From NCBI RefSeq assembly GCF_020740795.1, contig NC_067285.1, forward strand, positions 74,686,342 through 74,750,341: a DNA stretch of 64,000 bases, read 5' to 3'. The notes beneath the pieces were generated by a model, which was not told where the DNA came from, did not search any database, and saw only the letters and a list, made by a program, of their open reading frames with translations. The translations under genes were made by a program, and so were the position numbers. Within the stretch, counting starts at the first letter, position 1. Each line of letters begins with the position of its first letter. The DNA comes from Apus apus. Its lineage: Eukaryota > Chordata > Aves > Apodiformes > Apodidae. This document shows positions 12,001 through 28,022 of this stretch, one piece after another.

Positions 12001-13305
12001 TTTATCAGTGTCTTGCTGTAGTTACTGTCTTTTGGCTTGAATGCATCCTGACCCAAATGTTTTCTGAAGTAGTTCCTAACATTGACTGGATTGAAGGATT
12101 TATGTTAGTGGACATAATATTTGTTGTTTCTCCTTTGTATCAGTCAAACCATTCTCGGGTTAATTTTGAGTATTTTTGTATGTTCACAGGTGTTGGTGTG
12201 TTAAACAATTTGTTGTATGCAGTAGGTGGTCACGATGGCCCTTTGGTAAGAAAAAGCGTTGAAGTGTTTGATCCTGTTGCCAGTACGTGGAAGCAGGTTG
12301 CAGACATGAACATGTGCAGAAGGAATGCAGGTATATACAACAGTTCCTTTAAAACAGTGGAAATATCATTTGATGTAAATGGCATGCTCCTGGTTTTCTG
12401 CTGCTTTCATCATGTTGGAGAATAGAAGCCATGCTTTGATGGGGTGAACAAGCTGATTGCTAATTTTAATATTGGTTTCCTGTCTTTTTAGGTGTTTGTG
12501 CTGTTAATGGTCTCTTGTATGTAGTTGGAGGAGATGATGGTTCCTGTAATTTATCAACAGTGGAATATTATAATCCAACAACTGATAAATGGACGGTTGT
12601 GTCGTCTTGTATGAGTACAGGAAGAAGCTATGCAGGTAATGTGTATAGATACTTTTTAACAGACTTTTTGCAGTGTTAACAGCTAGGATAAGAAATTCGA
12701 CAAAGCATCCAAAAGAAGTCCTGTCTAAAGTAAAATCTAAGATACTAGAATGGGTGTGAAGAATCTGATGGTATGTTTTGAGTTACGACTTCAACAATTA
12801 TTCACTAATAAAAAAAAATAAAAATAATAAAATTGTATGAAGCTGTTCTCTGGAGGGATTTAGGGATTTAGATAATTCTGGTATGACTAGTCCTTTTTTT
12901 TAACAGGACATTTGTGTCTCAATCTATGGAAATCCAATGCTAAAGTTCATTGGGATTTGAAATTTAGAAAACGAGCTGTTTCAGTAATCTTTTTTTTTCA
13001 GTAATTGCAGTTTTTCAGATCAGTTATTTAAGTGAATAACTGATAACAAAATTACACTTGAGTAATGGCAAATTTTTTCAAGTCACAGAAACTTTCAGAA
13101 CTTTTCACTGATTCAGGCAACTTTGTCATAGAGGAATTAGGGAAAATACAAACACTGATGCTGGTGCACAGTTTTTTGAGGTTATAGTAGTTGCAGGGTA
13201 TTATATTAAAGCTTGATTTTAGTATTTTTTTTAAATGCTACCTAAAGATGTCTTTTTTTTTTTTTTCTTGCTCTAGGTGTTACAGTTATTGACAAACCAT
13301 TATGA
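1..13305 (+). CDS. KLHL2: Kelch-like protein 2 (Mayven), 3' part of gene, ten exons
   Basis: KLHL2 is a BTB-BACK-Kelch adaptor that brings substrates such as WNK kinases to CUL3 ubiquitin ligases and also binds actin (family knowledge). Coding exons seen: 1-89 (open on the left), 2751-2867, 3874-4023, 5103-5220, 5864-6061, 6832-6933, 7808-7936, 12190-12330, 12492-12635, 13277-13305. All junctions are AG/GT with matching phases, giving 404 residues and a TGA stop at 13303-13305. That matches about residues 190-593 of the usual 593, so the BTB domain and the BACK start lie left of the window. Exons 1-3 give the rest of BACK; later exons give six Kelch repeats with GG doublets and spaced Tyr/Trp (for example [19 protein letters not shown]). 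The C-terminus reads VTVIDKPL as in mammals. Next downstream is MSMO1, same strand. KLHL3 is the nearest paralogue, but the sequence fits KLHL2 better. Confidence 0.96.
920..1840 (+). mobile_element. CR1 LINE copy, internally deleted (5' part joined to 3' end)
   Basis: 920-1400 matches the known avian CR1 region upstream of the endonuclease. 1430-1685 encodes the start of the apurinic-type endonuclease: [18 protein letters not shown], then AMTETWWG with the catalytic Glu. At about 1685 the sequence jumps to the CR1 3' end (AGTCACCATCCCTGGA...), finishing with TTCTATGGTTCTAAGATTCTATG-type tail repeats by 1838. Reverse transcriptase is missing. The 110-residue ORF is a fusion remnant, not a gene. 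Confidence 0.85.
1868..2243 (-). mobile_element. CR1 LINE 3' fragment, antisense
   Basis: Starts TCACAGAATCACAGAATGG, the reverse complement of the CR1 3' tail. It runs through the end of the RT ORF (minus-strand reading includes [20 protein letters not shown]) to CAGGCTGAACAGCC. It is 5' truncated, as is usual for CR1. Confidence 0.9.
2751..2867 (+). CDS. KLHL2: KLHL2 exon, BACK domain
   Basis: 39 codons, phase 0 at both ends. It reads [20 protein letters not shown] and continues to ...REYLVQ. Acceptor AG at 2749-2750; donor GTAAGC at 2868. Confidence 0.95.
3874..4023 (+). CDS. KLHL2: KLHL2 exon, end of BACK and linker
   Basis: 50 codons in phase 0, from [20 protein letters not shown] to ...RTPASLPK. 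Acceptor CAG at 3871-3873; donor GTAAGA at 4024. It joins the BACK domain to the first Kelch blade. Confidence 0.95.
4512..4713 (-). mobile_element. Short CR1 3' fragment, antisense
   Basis: AATCATAGAATGG followed by TTGGAAGCAACCTTAATGAT and the CCAGGTTGCTCCAAGCCCAT block mark the CR1 3' end in reverse. About 200 bp, in the KLHL2 intron 4024-5102. Confidence 0.85.
5103..5220 (+). CDS. KLHL2: KLHL2 exon, Kelch repeat 1
   Basis: Starts [20 protein letters not shown] and ends RRCRAG with the Gly codon split (phase 1). Acceptor TTTTAG at 5097-5102; donor GTAAAT at 5221. GG doublet and RWHQVAELP show the first blade. Confidence 0.95.
5864..6061 (+). CDS. KLHL2: KLHL2 exon, Kelch repeats 2 and start of 3
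   Basis: 198 bases. It begins by completing a split Gly, then [20 protein letters not shown], and ends [11 protein letters not shown] with the last codon split. Acceptor CTCTAG at 5858-5863; donor GTATAA at 6062. Confidence 0.95.
6832..6933 (+). CDS. KLHL2: KLHL2 exon, rest of Kelch repeat 3
   Basis: 102 bases reading (G)[20 protein letters not shown] and on to VGVGVVGG. Acceptor CATAG ends at 6831; donor GTAAGT at 6934. Phase 1 to phase 1. Confidence 0.95.
7808..7936 (+). CDS. KLHL2: KLHL2 exon, Kelch repeat 4
   Basis: 129 bases reading (G)[20 protein letters not shown] and ending STRRSGAG. Acceptor TTCTAG ends at 7807; donor GTGAGT at 7937. Confidence 0.95.
7937..12189. other. KLHL2: Longest KLHL2 intron in the window (4.25 kb)
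   Basis: AT-rich unique sequence with T tracts (9601-9616, 11100-11112), an (AAAT) run at 9844-9858 and a short tandem repeat at 10658-10705. ORFs here have no recognisable similarity. No CR1 copy was recognised. Confidence 0.7.
10658..10705. repeat. 24-bp tandem repeat, two copies plus a partial third
   Basis: The unit GATAAATGTTGTATTATCCT... (24 bp) occurs at 10658-10681 and 10682-10705. In the second copy the repeat degrades at AATAAATG. A minor slippage duplication in a KLHL2 intron. Confidence 0.8.
12190..12330 (+). CDS. KLHL2: KLHL2 exon, Kelch repeat 5
   Basis: 141 bases reading (G)[20 protein letters not shown] and ending NMCRRNAG. Acceptor TCACAG ends at 12189; donor GTATAT at 12331. 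It follows the longest intron of the gene part seen here. Confidence 0.95.
12492..12635 (+). CDS. KLHL2: KLHL2 exon, Kelch repeat 6
   Basis: 144 bases reading (G)[20 protein letters not shown] and ending STGRSYAG. Acceptor TTTTAG ends at 12491; donor GTAATG at 12636. The intron before it is only 161 bp. Confidence 0.95.
13277..13305 (+). CDS. KLHL2: KLHL2 last coding exon segment
   Basis: 29 coding bases: (G)VTVIDKPL then TGA. Acceptor CTCTAG at 13271-13276 follows a long T tract. This final strand closes the six-bladed propeller. Confidence 0.95.
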
Positions 13306-14400
13306 TCAGTTAAAGGATTTTCAACTTGATTATGCACTAGAAGCAGTCTTCAACAAGTGTGTATGAAGTGACTGAGTATCTAAGCACTTCTCTACTTGTG
13401 GCTGCACCTTGAGTCACAGTGGAAGATGTGACTGTCTACAATTACAGTTGACAGATGATGAAGATTACTCTAGGTAGAAGCGATGCGCAGGATTATTCTG
13501 CATTTGAGCAGAAGCTGATTGAATTTTTGAAGTCTAGTGGACCATTTCTTTTTTATTGCAAGGTCTTCAAAAAATAAAAAGAGCCACTTTCATGACTTGT
13601 GTCAGTCATGACTGAGAAACGGATTGTCAGTGAAGAATGGTGTGTATTCTGGTGAAAGTAAATTTTTGTCTTATTTTTTCCAGAGACTAATAAATCTATT
13701 TAAATAAATGAACCGTCAGTCTTCATAGTACGTATTGAATCCCACCTCAGTAATAAATGCTGGCATGGGGTAAATTTGTTCCCTTTTATAAAACTTTTGT
13801 TACATAACTATAATATGTGCATATGTTTGTGTGAGCCCAAGTTGCTTTCTATTGAAATACTTTGAAATGTGATTTTACTATTTATAATTTGGCACAGTAC
13901 TTTGAATATGCTGGTACTATGTTGTAAAACAGAGTTGTATTTTTTGATATGTAACAATGCTTAACACTACTAATTGCTGCTGAAGGAGACATCAGAGATG
14001 CTATAACACTTCCTGAACAGGTGTCATTTCAAGATCTTTTTAATAAAAATGTTGTCTGTACTTACAATCTTTTTTTTTTTTTTTTTCCCCCCTGTTCAAT
14101 TTTGGTCACGTTTAGATGTTACTTCTTTCTTACCTTTTTATCCAAAAGGTGATTTGGCATGAAAGTAACTTAAAATTTATAATGAATGTATGAAATTGCG
14201 TTGAACTTGCATGGTACTAAGGCCTATTTATGTGTGTAACCTTAGCTTTTATTAGCTAATATTTGAATATCCTGTATGTGGCCATGCTTGTAAAGCAGCA
14301 TTTTTATTTACTCTTGGATGGCCTCCTTTTAACATGACCAAAGTTATTGTCACATTTGAGACATTTTCTTCCAATAAAAGTTTGTATATAGTTTCTTAAT
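13306..14400 (+). other. KLHL2: KLHL2 3' untranslated region with several poly(A) signals
   Basis: AT-rich and without coding sense. AATAAA hexamers lie at 13689-13694, 13703-13708, 13752-13757, 14042-14047 and 14373-14378. The 14042 signal is followed by a GT- and T-rich stretch, and the 14373 signal (CCAATAAAAG) by TTTGTATATAG. Either could be the main end, so alternative 3' ends are likely. Which is used cannot be seen from sequence. Confidence 0.7.
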
Positions 14401-14929
14401 GCCAACAAGTCGCTTAAAACTTGTGTTTCTCAGTACAAGTGTCAAGCCAAGTAATCTTGACATCAGCTAAAAGAATTTTCCTGGGGTGGGCTGGTGTCAG
14501 GGGTTAGGGTGAAGCTAGTGCTCTAACAATCTTAATGCAAACAAGTGGAAAGAAGAACTGTTACGGTTTAGAAACTGCTTGTCTAAGTATCACTAGTTTG
14601 CTGCCGGTTTGTTTCCAAATGCTTTGGTTTTCAGTTAGGTAAGGTAGCAGCCACCTCTTCACTGCCAGTAAAACTATTTGAGCTGTCACATCAGTATGAA
14701 GACTGAGAATAACATTTTTGGGGCAGATGCTGCGATTTAATGACTGATGAGCTTTTTACTGCTCATATTGTACCACGCTCTGTGGGTTTGGTAGCGGGCT
14801 TCACGGGTAACGCTTTATTTGAATTCTGCATCTACATTATTGGTACAATTTTACCTGCACCACATCAAAATCAAGGTGTCTGGGGTTCTGGTCCGTTGCT
14901 GCCCTGACGCAGGCCGGAATTTCAATGCT
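14401..14929. other. KLHL2-MSMO1 intergenic stretch
   Basis: About 0.5 kb of unique, moderately AT-rich sequence between the last KLHL2 poly(A) signal and the MSMO1 CpG island. No gene or repeat was recognised. Confidence 0.6.
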
Positions 14930-15313
14930 ATTTACCCAAGGCAGGGAGCCTGCGCAGGCCCGCGGCCGCCACCCGCCTCCTGCCGCAGCAGCAGCAGCGC
15001 CGGAAGGGCTGCGAGGGCCGCTCCTCCCGAAAAAGGAGCAAGTCACACCGTTCCTGTTACGGAGCCAGCGCCAGGAGCAGCGCGGATCGCAGCAGCGGGC
15101 AGCGGCAGCTCCTCTCACCACCGCACGCCCGTGGGCCGCCGCCCCGTGGGCTGCGCTCTGACTCCCTCCTCCTCCCGGGATGTCTTCCGTCAGTTTCTGC
15201 GGCCGAGAGCCACGCCCGGGCCGGCCGCGCGGAGCCCGGCAGCCGGAGCGCTGCGTAGGCGCTGGGCGGGGAGGCCCCCGCCCCGCCCGTCCCGCCTCAT
15301 CGCGTCTGTGGCG

Positions 15314-15386
15314 TCACCCGCCTCCCTCCCGCCGCATTGGCCGCGCGCCGAGGTCTCACTATCCTCACTCCACCCCTCCAGCCAAT
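15314..15386 (+). promoter_or_regulatory. MSMO1: Candidate sterol-response module (SRE-like plus CCAAT)
   Basis: TCACCCGCC at 15314-15322 lies 13 bp before an inverted CCAAT (15336). TCACTCCAC at 15365-15373 lies 8 bp before a CCAAT (15382). Both resemble the SREBP site ATCACCCCAC, and SREBP normally needs NF-Y bound to a nearby CCAAT. MSMO1 is a known SREBP2 target. The assignment is inference from motif and context. Confidence 0.45.
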
Positions 15387-15499
15387 GGGGGCGCGGGAGC
15401 CGCCCCCGCGCCCCGGCCCGCCTGCCGCCTGACGCCGCCGCCGCCGCCAGCCGGCCAATGGGCGCCGCGCCGGGCCTGGCGGCGCGGCCAATGGGAGGG

Positions 15500-15595
15500 C
15501 GCGCTCCCAGAGCCGGGATTGTTAGCGCTGCGCTCGGGGGCGTTGCTGCTGCTGCCGCTGCTGCCGCGGCGCGAGGGGCCGCCGCTGCCGCCCAG
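15500..15595 (+). other. MSMO1: MSMO1 non-coding exon 1 (start approximate)
   Basis: A strong donor CCCAG|GTGAGG has its GT at 15596-15597, downstream of the CCAAT cluster. The stretch before it holds GCTGCTGCTGCC-type triplet runs. The transcription start is not visible, so the left end is a guess. The exon would splice to 17151. Confidence 0.55.
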
Positions 15596-16164
15596 GTGAG
15601 GGGCCCGTCGCCGGGCAGGGGGAGCGGGCGGGCGGGCGCGGCCTGGTTCGGAGCGTCTGCGCCGTTGCCGGCTGTGCGGCTGCTCCCGGCGCTGCCGTGC
15701 GGCGCGGGGCCGGCTGCGCGCGGGGCCGGCAGCCCGGCTGCTCCTCCTGGGCGTTCGCCTCATCATTCCCCTTGACGCCGTCGTCGCCCGCGCGTGGCGG
15801 CCTGTGCCACCTCGCAGGGGCCGGACGAGCCAGATCCAGGTGCGGGCTGGCCTCTGTGCCCTCGGCTCGCCGGCTGCCTTTGGAGGAGGGCGAGTAGCCC
15901 TGCGTGTGCCCATCGGTTTGGGAACGGCGGGTGTAGGCTTCGTTGGCAGCTGCTGTAGAGCATCTGCCGTTAATGGTATCTGCTGTGATGTCTTTGCTGG
16001 TGGCAAGAGATGGTGGCGTCTCAGTGGCTGTTGCTAAGAAAGACGGAAACTGGTGATGTTGGATACTGAACTTGGAGCGTTATTTGCGTTGGACCTAGTC
16101 ATGAGTCTATCAGCTGGGGACTAACCAGCATCCCTCTGGCCTGCGAGCCGTGGAAGACGGACCT

Positions 16165-16605
16165 GTTAGAAGGGGTCCGGAGGTGGCCCACGAAGATGAT
16201 CAGAAGGCACATTACCTGGGGACAGTCTGAGAGACCTGAGGTTGTTCAGCCTGGAGAATACTCTGGGGACACCTTACTGTGGCCTTTCAGTGTGTAAAGG
16301 GGGCTTATAAGAAAGATGAGAAATACTTTTTTTGCTGAAGCCTGTAGCAACAAGATAACGGGCCACCATTTAAAGCTAGAAAAGGGTAGATTTATATTGG
16401 GCATAAGGAAGACATTTTCTGTTGTGAGGATGGTGAGACTCTGGAACAGGTTGCCCAGAGAAGTTGTGAATGTCCCATCATTGGAACTGCTTAAGGTCAG
16501 ATTAGACAGGGCTTTGGGCAACCTGTTCAAATGAAAAATGTCCATGTCCATGGCAGTGGGGTTGGACTAGATGACCTTTAAGGTCCCTTGCAACCGAAAC
16601 TGACA
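16165..16605 (+). mobile_element. CR1 LINE 3' fragment in MSMO1 intron 1
   Basis: Begins in GAAGGGGTCCGGAGGTGGCC (CR1 RT end region) and continues with TTGTTCAGCCTGGAGAATAC, then LWNRLPREVVNVPSLE in frame. It ends GGTTGGACTAGATGACCTTT and the short 3'UTR, without a clear ATTCTATG tail. Confidence 0.88.
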
Positions 16606-17205
16606 CGCAGCCTACTCTGTGGAAATGGCAGAAGTTTTGTGCACATGCAGGAATGTTGCCTCTATGTTTTTGGGAGCTGTGATGACAACTCTGTGGGAAA
16701 GGTGGGTTGCCTCAAGCTACCTGCAGTTTAAAGGCAGTCTGCTGAGTTGATGTAGTTTGCATAGATTCTGGCTCACGGCTATGAGAAGAATGAGGCTGGA
16801 TAATCAGGAGAACATGGTTAATTTAATTTCTAAATCTGGTCTGAACCTTTCTGTGCTCTTTTAGCACAGAGCACAACTATCCTGCCGAAGACTTGAAACA
16901 GAATTGGGTAATATTTACAATTTTTTTTGTCCTTTTGCTCCCTTGACCTAACCTCAAAACTTGAGAGCTGATTGCCTCAAAATGTTTTGCCTCTCAGACC
17001 GATCAGAAGCATTGTTCTTTCACACTAAACTGTGCAAAAAGAGTATTCCCTTCCTATTTTCACTTTAAAACTAGGTAACAACTAAGATAATTCATGGGCT
17101 TTTTTCTGATTATTAACTAATGTTTATTAAATTTTTCTCAAAATTTGCAGGTTACTGACAGACAACTGCAGAAGAACTGTAATTGTGATGCTGTATGATT
17201 GAACA

Positions 17206-23168
<5,963 letters not shown>

Positions 23169-23950
23169 ATTTCCAGTGTAAAAATCCTGATGCTAATACT
23201 GGTAGTCAGTTTTGCTTTTGTGTAAAGCAAAATTAGTGATCAAGTGTTAAGGATAAATCTTGTTCCTTGGCTACTAAGTGATAAGGAAAAATGGCTAATT
23301 ACACTGCATTATCTTCCTAATGGGAATGCTTTCTATTTTATATGTAAGTACTGCATATATTTTAGCTACAGATTTAAAGACGATGCAAAAAACTGAGATG
23401 ACTTGCGTCTATCCCTTTTTTTAATGTGGAAAAAAATATTCAGTTTTATCTTTAAGGTTCCCCACTTTGGATCCAGGTAGAATTGTATATGTACACTGAA
23501 ATTTACTTAGTTTTTTTAAATATATATTCTTAAATTTGTAATATCAAAAGCAGAACATATTAACTAATACTATCACTGTATTATTTAAATATTGGGTAAA
23601 GGTTGCTTAAAACCAAAACATCTGTTAAAAGGAAGCTTGGACAGGCCTTTTGCACACTGGATAATGCAGACTGTTAATAACAGAATACTTGGCTAAACAT
23701 GAGTTAGCAGAGACATTCCTGATCAAGATTTATTATGTTATTTTAGAATACAGGTAAAAAGAATAGAAGTTTTTATTTGAATAAACTGTTTTTTGCTGCT
23801 CTTTCAAAGTTGGTCTGTCAGTGTAGTTAGCATTTACATTGCATTCTTCTCTATGTGTTGTAATTTGCTGAACTGACTTGTTGCTATATTTGCACTTGTG
23901 ACTGAATAAATAAATGTGGTTTGGTTTCATGCATGTATTGTACCTTTTTT
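23169..23950 (+). other. MSMO1: MSMO1 3' untranslated region
   Basis: AT-rich with no coding sense. Overlapping AATAAA signals at 23905-23910 and 23909-23914 are followed by GT-rich TGTGGTTTGGTTTCATG, a good cleavage context. This puts the transcript end near 23,930-23,950. Confidence 0.8.
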
Positions 23951-23959
23951 ATGTTTTTT

Positions 23960-26520
23960 AATAGAAAGCTGTGATAAACACGTGCTCTAGCATCTTACTC
24001 AGTTAATCTTTTTGGTGGAGAAGCATTATTTCTAGTGTGGTCTACAATAGTTCCATCTGTTGAACTACTTACAGAGAGACCTGTAAGAAATGGAGACAGA
24101 GAACATCTTACACGTTCCACTGGTTTGTGTTTTGAAGGACTTGGATACAGAGGTGCGCAGTGTAGGGACAGCTTTTGGGCCAAGTGCATACTCACGTTAA
24201 GCTACAGCTTTCATGAACTGGAATCTCAGCATTTACTACTTGAATTGTACTTGTAATAGAAGCAGTTGTCTAATATTGCTGAATCTACTATAAGTATGTG
24301 CTGCACACGAAGTAACAGCAGAAGTATTTAAGGAGGGCTTAAGCCCTTATAAAGATCTTGCACTTTGTATTATAATGTCAGCTGCTCTTCAGACTTCAAA
24401 TACCACTTCTACCCTTTAGGTCCTTTAGAGATGCTTATAATGTTTTGTTTACTCAAGACCAGCTGAATTTTCCTGCTGCTTCACCTGCAGTCTGTTTTAA
24501 CACTCAAAACAGGTGCTCCTGTGAAAGTGCAGATATCAGGCTTCTAACAAAAAGCCAAGCTGTTAATGACATTCAGAGTGATTCAATTATTACTTGAAAT
24601 GTGAGAATGGTTCACATTCCTGTTCTGCATGTGTTTTGTAGAAGCTTTTGCTTCTCTATCTGCATCCCTGTTGAAATTCTGTGTTTTGCCTCTTCCCTTT
24701 CCCTCTAAAAGAAAGTAAAAATGCTTGACTGTGGCAGGTGAGTGGAAGCTGAAATCCATGTATTGTTCAGTTCTTAGCTGGGACTGGTACTTCAGACTTC
24801 CTGAATCCATATGCCCTGCCAGCCTGAACTCTCTCTTCATGGTGGAAGCGACCTCTTTAATCAGATTTCAAAGATGGCCATTATCCTCTTTGCTTTGTCA
24901 ACTCCCACACTCATCCTGCAGCTGCAGCTATTCTTAGCTTTGTTTTACTGAACCCCAAGCCTAAAAATACATGGAGCTTTCCGTGCTTCAGATTTTCCCT
25001 GTGTACATTATTCTATTCACTCATTCTCAGCCCACTGGTTTGTGCCTATACACACAGTTGCAAAATTGCCTACAACTGTGAGCCAGTTGCTTAATTACTC
25101 CAGTAAAGGTATTTGTAAAGGCTTGGTCTAGTCTCAGATATGGAGAGCTCAATCAGAGTACTAAAAGCTGAATAGAATGACTTGCAAAGTTACAATGTAT
25201 ATTCTATCTTTCAAGAGGCTTTGAAAATAAGTAATGCAATGTTAACATGTTACTCATGCCATCTTTTTAGGTAGTGTCCATGGCATTTTTTATTTGAATC
25301 CATATTTTTTGAAACCCATTGCTATTTTTTTTTTTTAATGTACATCCTTAGCATACAATGTGATCGTATAATTGTTTTTGTGCCTCTTTCTTTAACAAAT
25401 TCCTAGAGAATTTATTTTTTGCTGAAAAGACGTGCTCACTGGACCTCAATACAGGAGCTTCCATTTGAAGACCATGGGCTTGTTTTGCTGCAGGACTCAG
25501 ATAGACCTGTGTTTTACCACCACCCCACCACCTTTTCAAATGCAGAGCCCTGTATTTATTGCTGAACATGATGCTGGCTAGTAAATGACCTACATCATTA
25601 CTACATATCTTTTACACATATTAAGAACTATGTTAGGCAATTAAATGTTTTAAGTTTTAGGCCTTTATTAAGTAAGGGTTTTTTTTCCATGTTTAGTGAG
25701 AGAGACTATAGAGTAACTGTAGTTCTGAAAATTAAGATATTCTTGTTCAGTAGAAGAAAATGAGACCAACACACTGCTGACAGTTTTTGGCTCTTGAAAA
25801 GGCATGTCAAAACCTTACACAATCTGTTGTCCTTTATCCTCTTATCAAGGAGACAGATTTAACTCTTAAAAGTGATAGGATAGGGCAATAAGTGGGGGAG
25901 CAACATTTTTCACAAATAAATCTTTTCCTGAAAGTCTAGTTTAGTGTAAGTAAGGCTAATCTGTGGGAAATAACAGCTTGTACTGTCCCAGAGGATATGA
26001 AAATCATAAGTCTTATGAAAGCAATTAATTGATGTCTTGGGTTTTGTCAAGAAACCACGGTATCTTAAAAAGTATAACAAATTGTTAAGATTAGGATTGC
26101 AAAATAATCAGCTGTTTTTGGCTGCTGATGTGAAATACTAAATGAGGAGATTTATATTAAGCTACAGCGCAGCTTGCCAGAAAATATTAATAATGATGCA
26201 ATTATATTTGTAGTTTATATTACTTCATTTCTTCATTGAGTTTATAGTAAATGGCTGATAAGTGTTTGAAGGTAATTTTAAAGAAAAGTTTGGTATATTT
26301 CTAGATTTTTAACATTAATTTTTATGGAAAAATAATATTTTTGTAACCTGCCTTATGGCTACAGATTATTATAGCTGGTATCTGTTAAAGTGTCTGGTTC
26401 ATTGCCTCGAAATCTCCATCCTGTTACTGCTGCCTCTCTCTCTGTGTCAGCTGCAGCCTTCTGGTGAATCTCAGCCATTTAAACTTGTAACTGGCAGGTT
26501 CAGGGAGACAGTGACTTCTT
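23960..26520. other. Intergenic, no gene recognised
   Basis: Unique AT-rich sequence downstream of MSMO1. Scattered ORFs of 60-85 codons show no recognisable similarity, splice pattern or domain. No repeat family was recognised. Confidence 0.6.
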
Positions 26521-26523
26521 TCC

Positions 26524-26711
26524 ATTGCTTCCTACTGTAATTTTCTACCAGTGAAGGTAAAAAACACAGCATTCAATTAAGTTTTCAATGGTATTTTTCA
26601 GCATCTAGCCCAATTATATTGCTTCCTACTGTAATTTTCTACCAGTGAAGGTAAAAAACACGGCATTCAATTAAGTTTTCAATGGTATTTTTCAGCATCT
26701 AGCCCAATTAT
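26524..26711. repeat. 94-bp tandem duplication, near-identical copies
   Basis: Copies at 26524-26617 and 26618-26711 both start ATTGCTTCCTACTGTAATTT and differ only at one visible base (CACAGC against CACGGC). Such high identity suggests a recent event or a sequence still variable in the population. It could also be an assembly duplication. Confidence 0.9.
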
Positions 26712-27474
26712 ATCATGGCCTCTGCAGTAAAGCATTTCCTCTATTTCTCAGATCTCTTCAGTGGCTTGTCTCTGACTTTTCAATGTCTTGTTTCAGCTGT
26801 AATTATCCAAACTGTGTGTACAGATCATTCACTCTAATACCACTTTGGTGGCATAATCACATCCTTCTTCTTAACCACTGTCCTTCTGTCTAAGCATTCA
26901 AAGATAAAATTAGCTGTTCTGCAGCATTGTGCTGGAAAATACAGTCAAGTTACCCATCTGTTGTCATCTCCTGATGCTTCTAGCAATAGTGTTTGCCAGA
27001 CTGTTACGAGTGTGGTTTATATTTCTCAGTCTTAAGTGTAATTTGCAATTTGTTCTGAAATATTTAAATGTGCTCAACTTGCCAAGTAATCTAAAGCACA
27101 TTCCAGAGTTGGTATATCCTTATTATTCACCATTTTCTGTCATCCGCAAGTTTTAATCAGTTATGATTCGCGTTTATGTAATCACTGAATAAATTAGCCC
27201 TTGGACTTGAAATACAAGTCCCTGTGGAAGACCAGAAGAACACCCTTATTAGCTAATGACTCAACACTTTTAAAAAACCTGTCAGCTAGTTTTACAGACT
27301 CTCAAAGTGACCCTACATAGTAGTTTCTCTGTATGAGTCTTTCTTGATATAGACATAGCATCTCTCAGAACGAGCATTTGAATTCAATGTCCAGAACCTA
27401 GTAACACCCCAGCAGCAGTGATGGCTCCTATGATCTGAAATTAGAGGCAGAAATAAGACATTGCCATTTGTGTA

Positions 27475-28022
27475 GAATGCAGCATACAAGTGCAGATGCC
27501 AGGTACATTTTGGTCAAAGTATTTGACAGTGTTCTGCATGACATACTGGTCTCAAACTGGAAGAATATGGATTTGATGGATGGACCACTTGGTAGGTAAG
27601 GAATTGGCTGGATGGTCACACCCAGAGAGTAGTGATCAACAGTTTGGTGTCCAGATGGAGACCAGTGACAAGTGGTGTTTCTCAGGGGTTGGTACTGGGA
27701 CTGGTGCTGTTTAACATCTTTGTCAGTGACACGAACAGTGGGATTGAGTGCACCCTCAGCAAGTTTGCTGATGACACCAAACTGTGTGGTGTGGTTGACA
27801 TGCTGGAGAGAAAGGGGGCCATCCAGAGAGACCTTGACAGTTTTGAGAGGTCGGCCTATGCCGTGAAGTTCAATGAGACCACGTGCAAGGTCCTGCACCT
27901 GCGTTGAGGCAACCCCAAGCACAAATAGAGGTTGGCTAGAGAATTGATTGAGAACAACCTTGAGGAGAAGCACCTGGGTGTGTTGGGCGATGAAAAGCTC
28001 AATGTGAGCTGGCAATGTGCAC
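27475..28022 (+). mobile_element. CR1 LINE reverse-transcriptase fragment
   Basis: Frame 27632-27907 reads [20 protein letters not shown] and [11 protein letters not shown], the RT box with the catalytic Asp pair. It continues to CTTGCAGCCCAGAAAGCCA. It is truncated at both ends and stops at an inversion point near 28022-28040. Confidence 0.9.

Larger units (their letters stand above)
14930..15900 (+). promoter_or_regulatory. MSMO1: CpG island, MSMO1 promoter and first exon
   Basis: Base composition changes sharply to very GC- and CpG-rich. A palindromic NRF1-like GCCTGCGCAGGC lies near 14949. Four CCAAT boxes lie within 160 bp: 15336-15340 (as ATTGG), 15382-15386, 15455-15459 and 15488-15492. 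No TATA box was seen. It lies directly upstream of a donor at 15596 that fits MSMO1 exon 1. Long GC-rich ORFs here on both strands are composition artefacts. Confidence 0.85.

Noticed and set aside
14819-15775. 318-codon plus-strand ORF and overlapping long minus-strand ORFs to 16006
   Set aside because: They run through the CpG island, where GC-rich sequence lacks stop codons in all frames. Composition is Pro/Ala/Arg/Gly with no domain. They overlap the MSMO1 promoter and exon 1.
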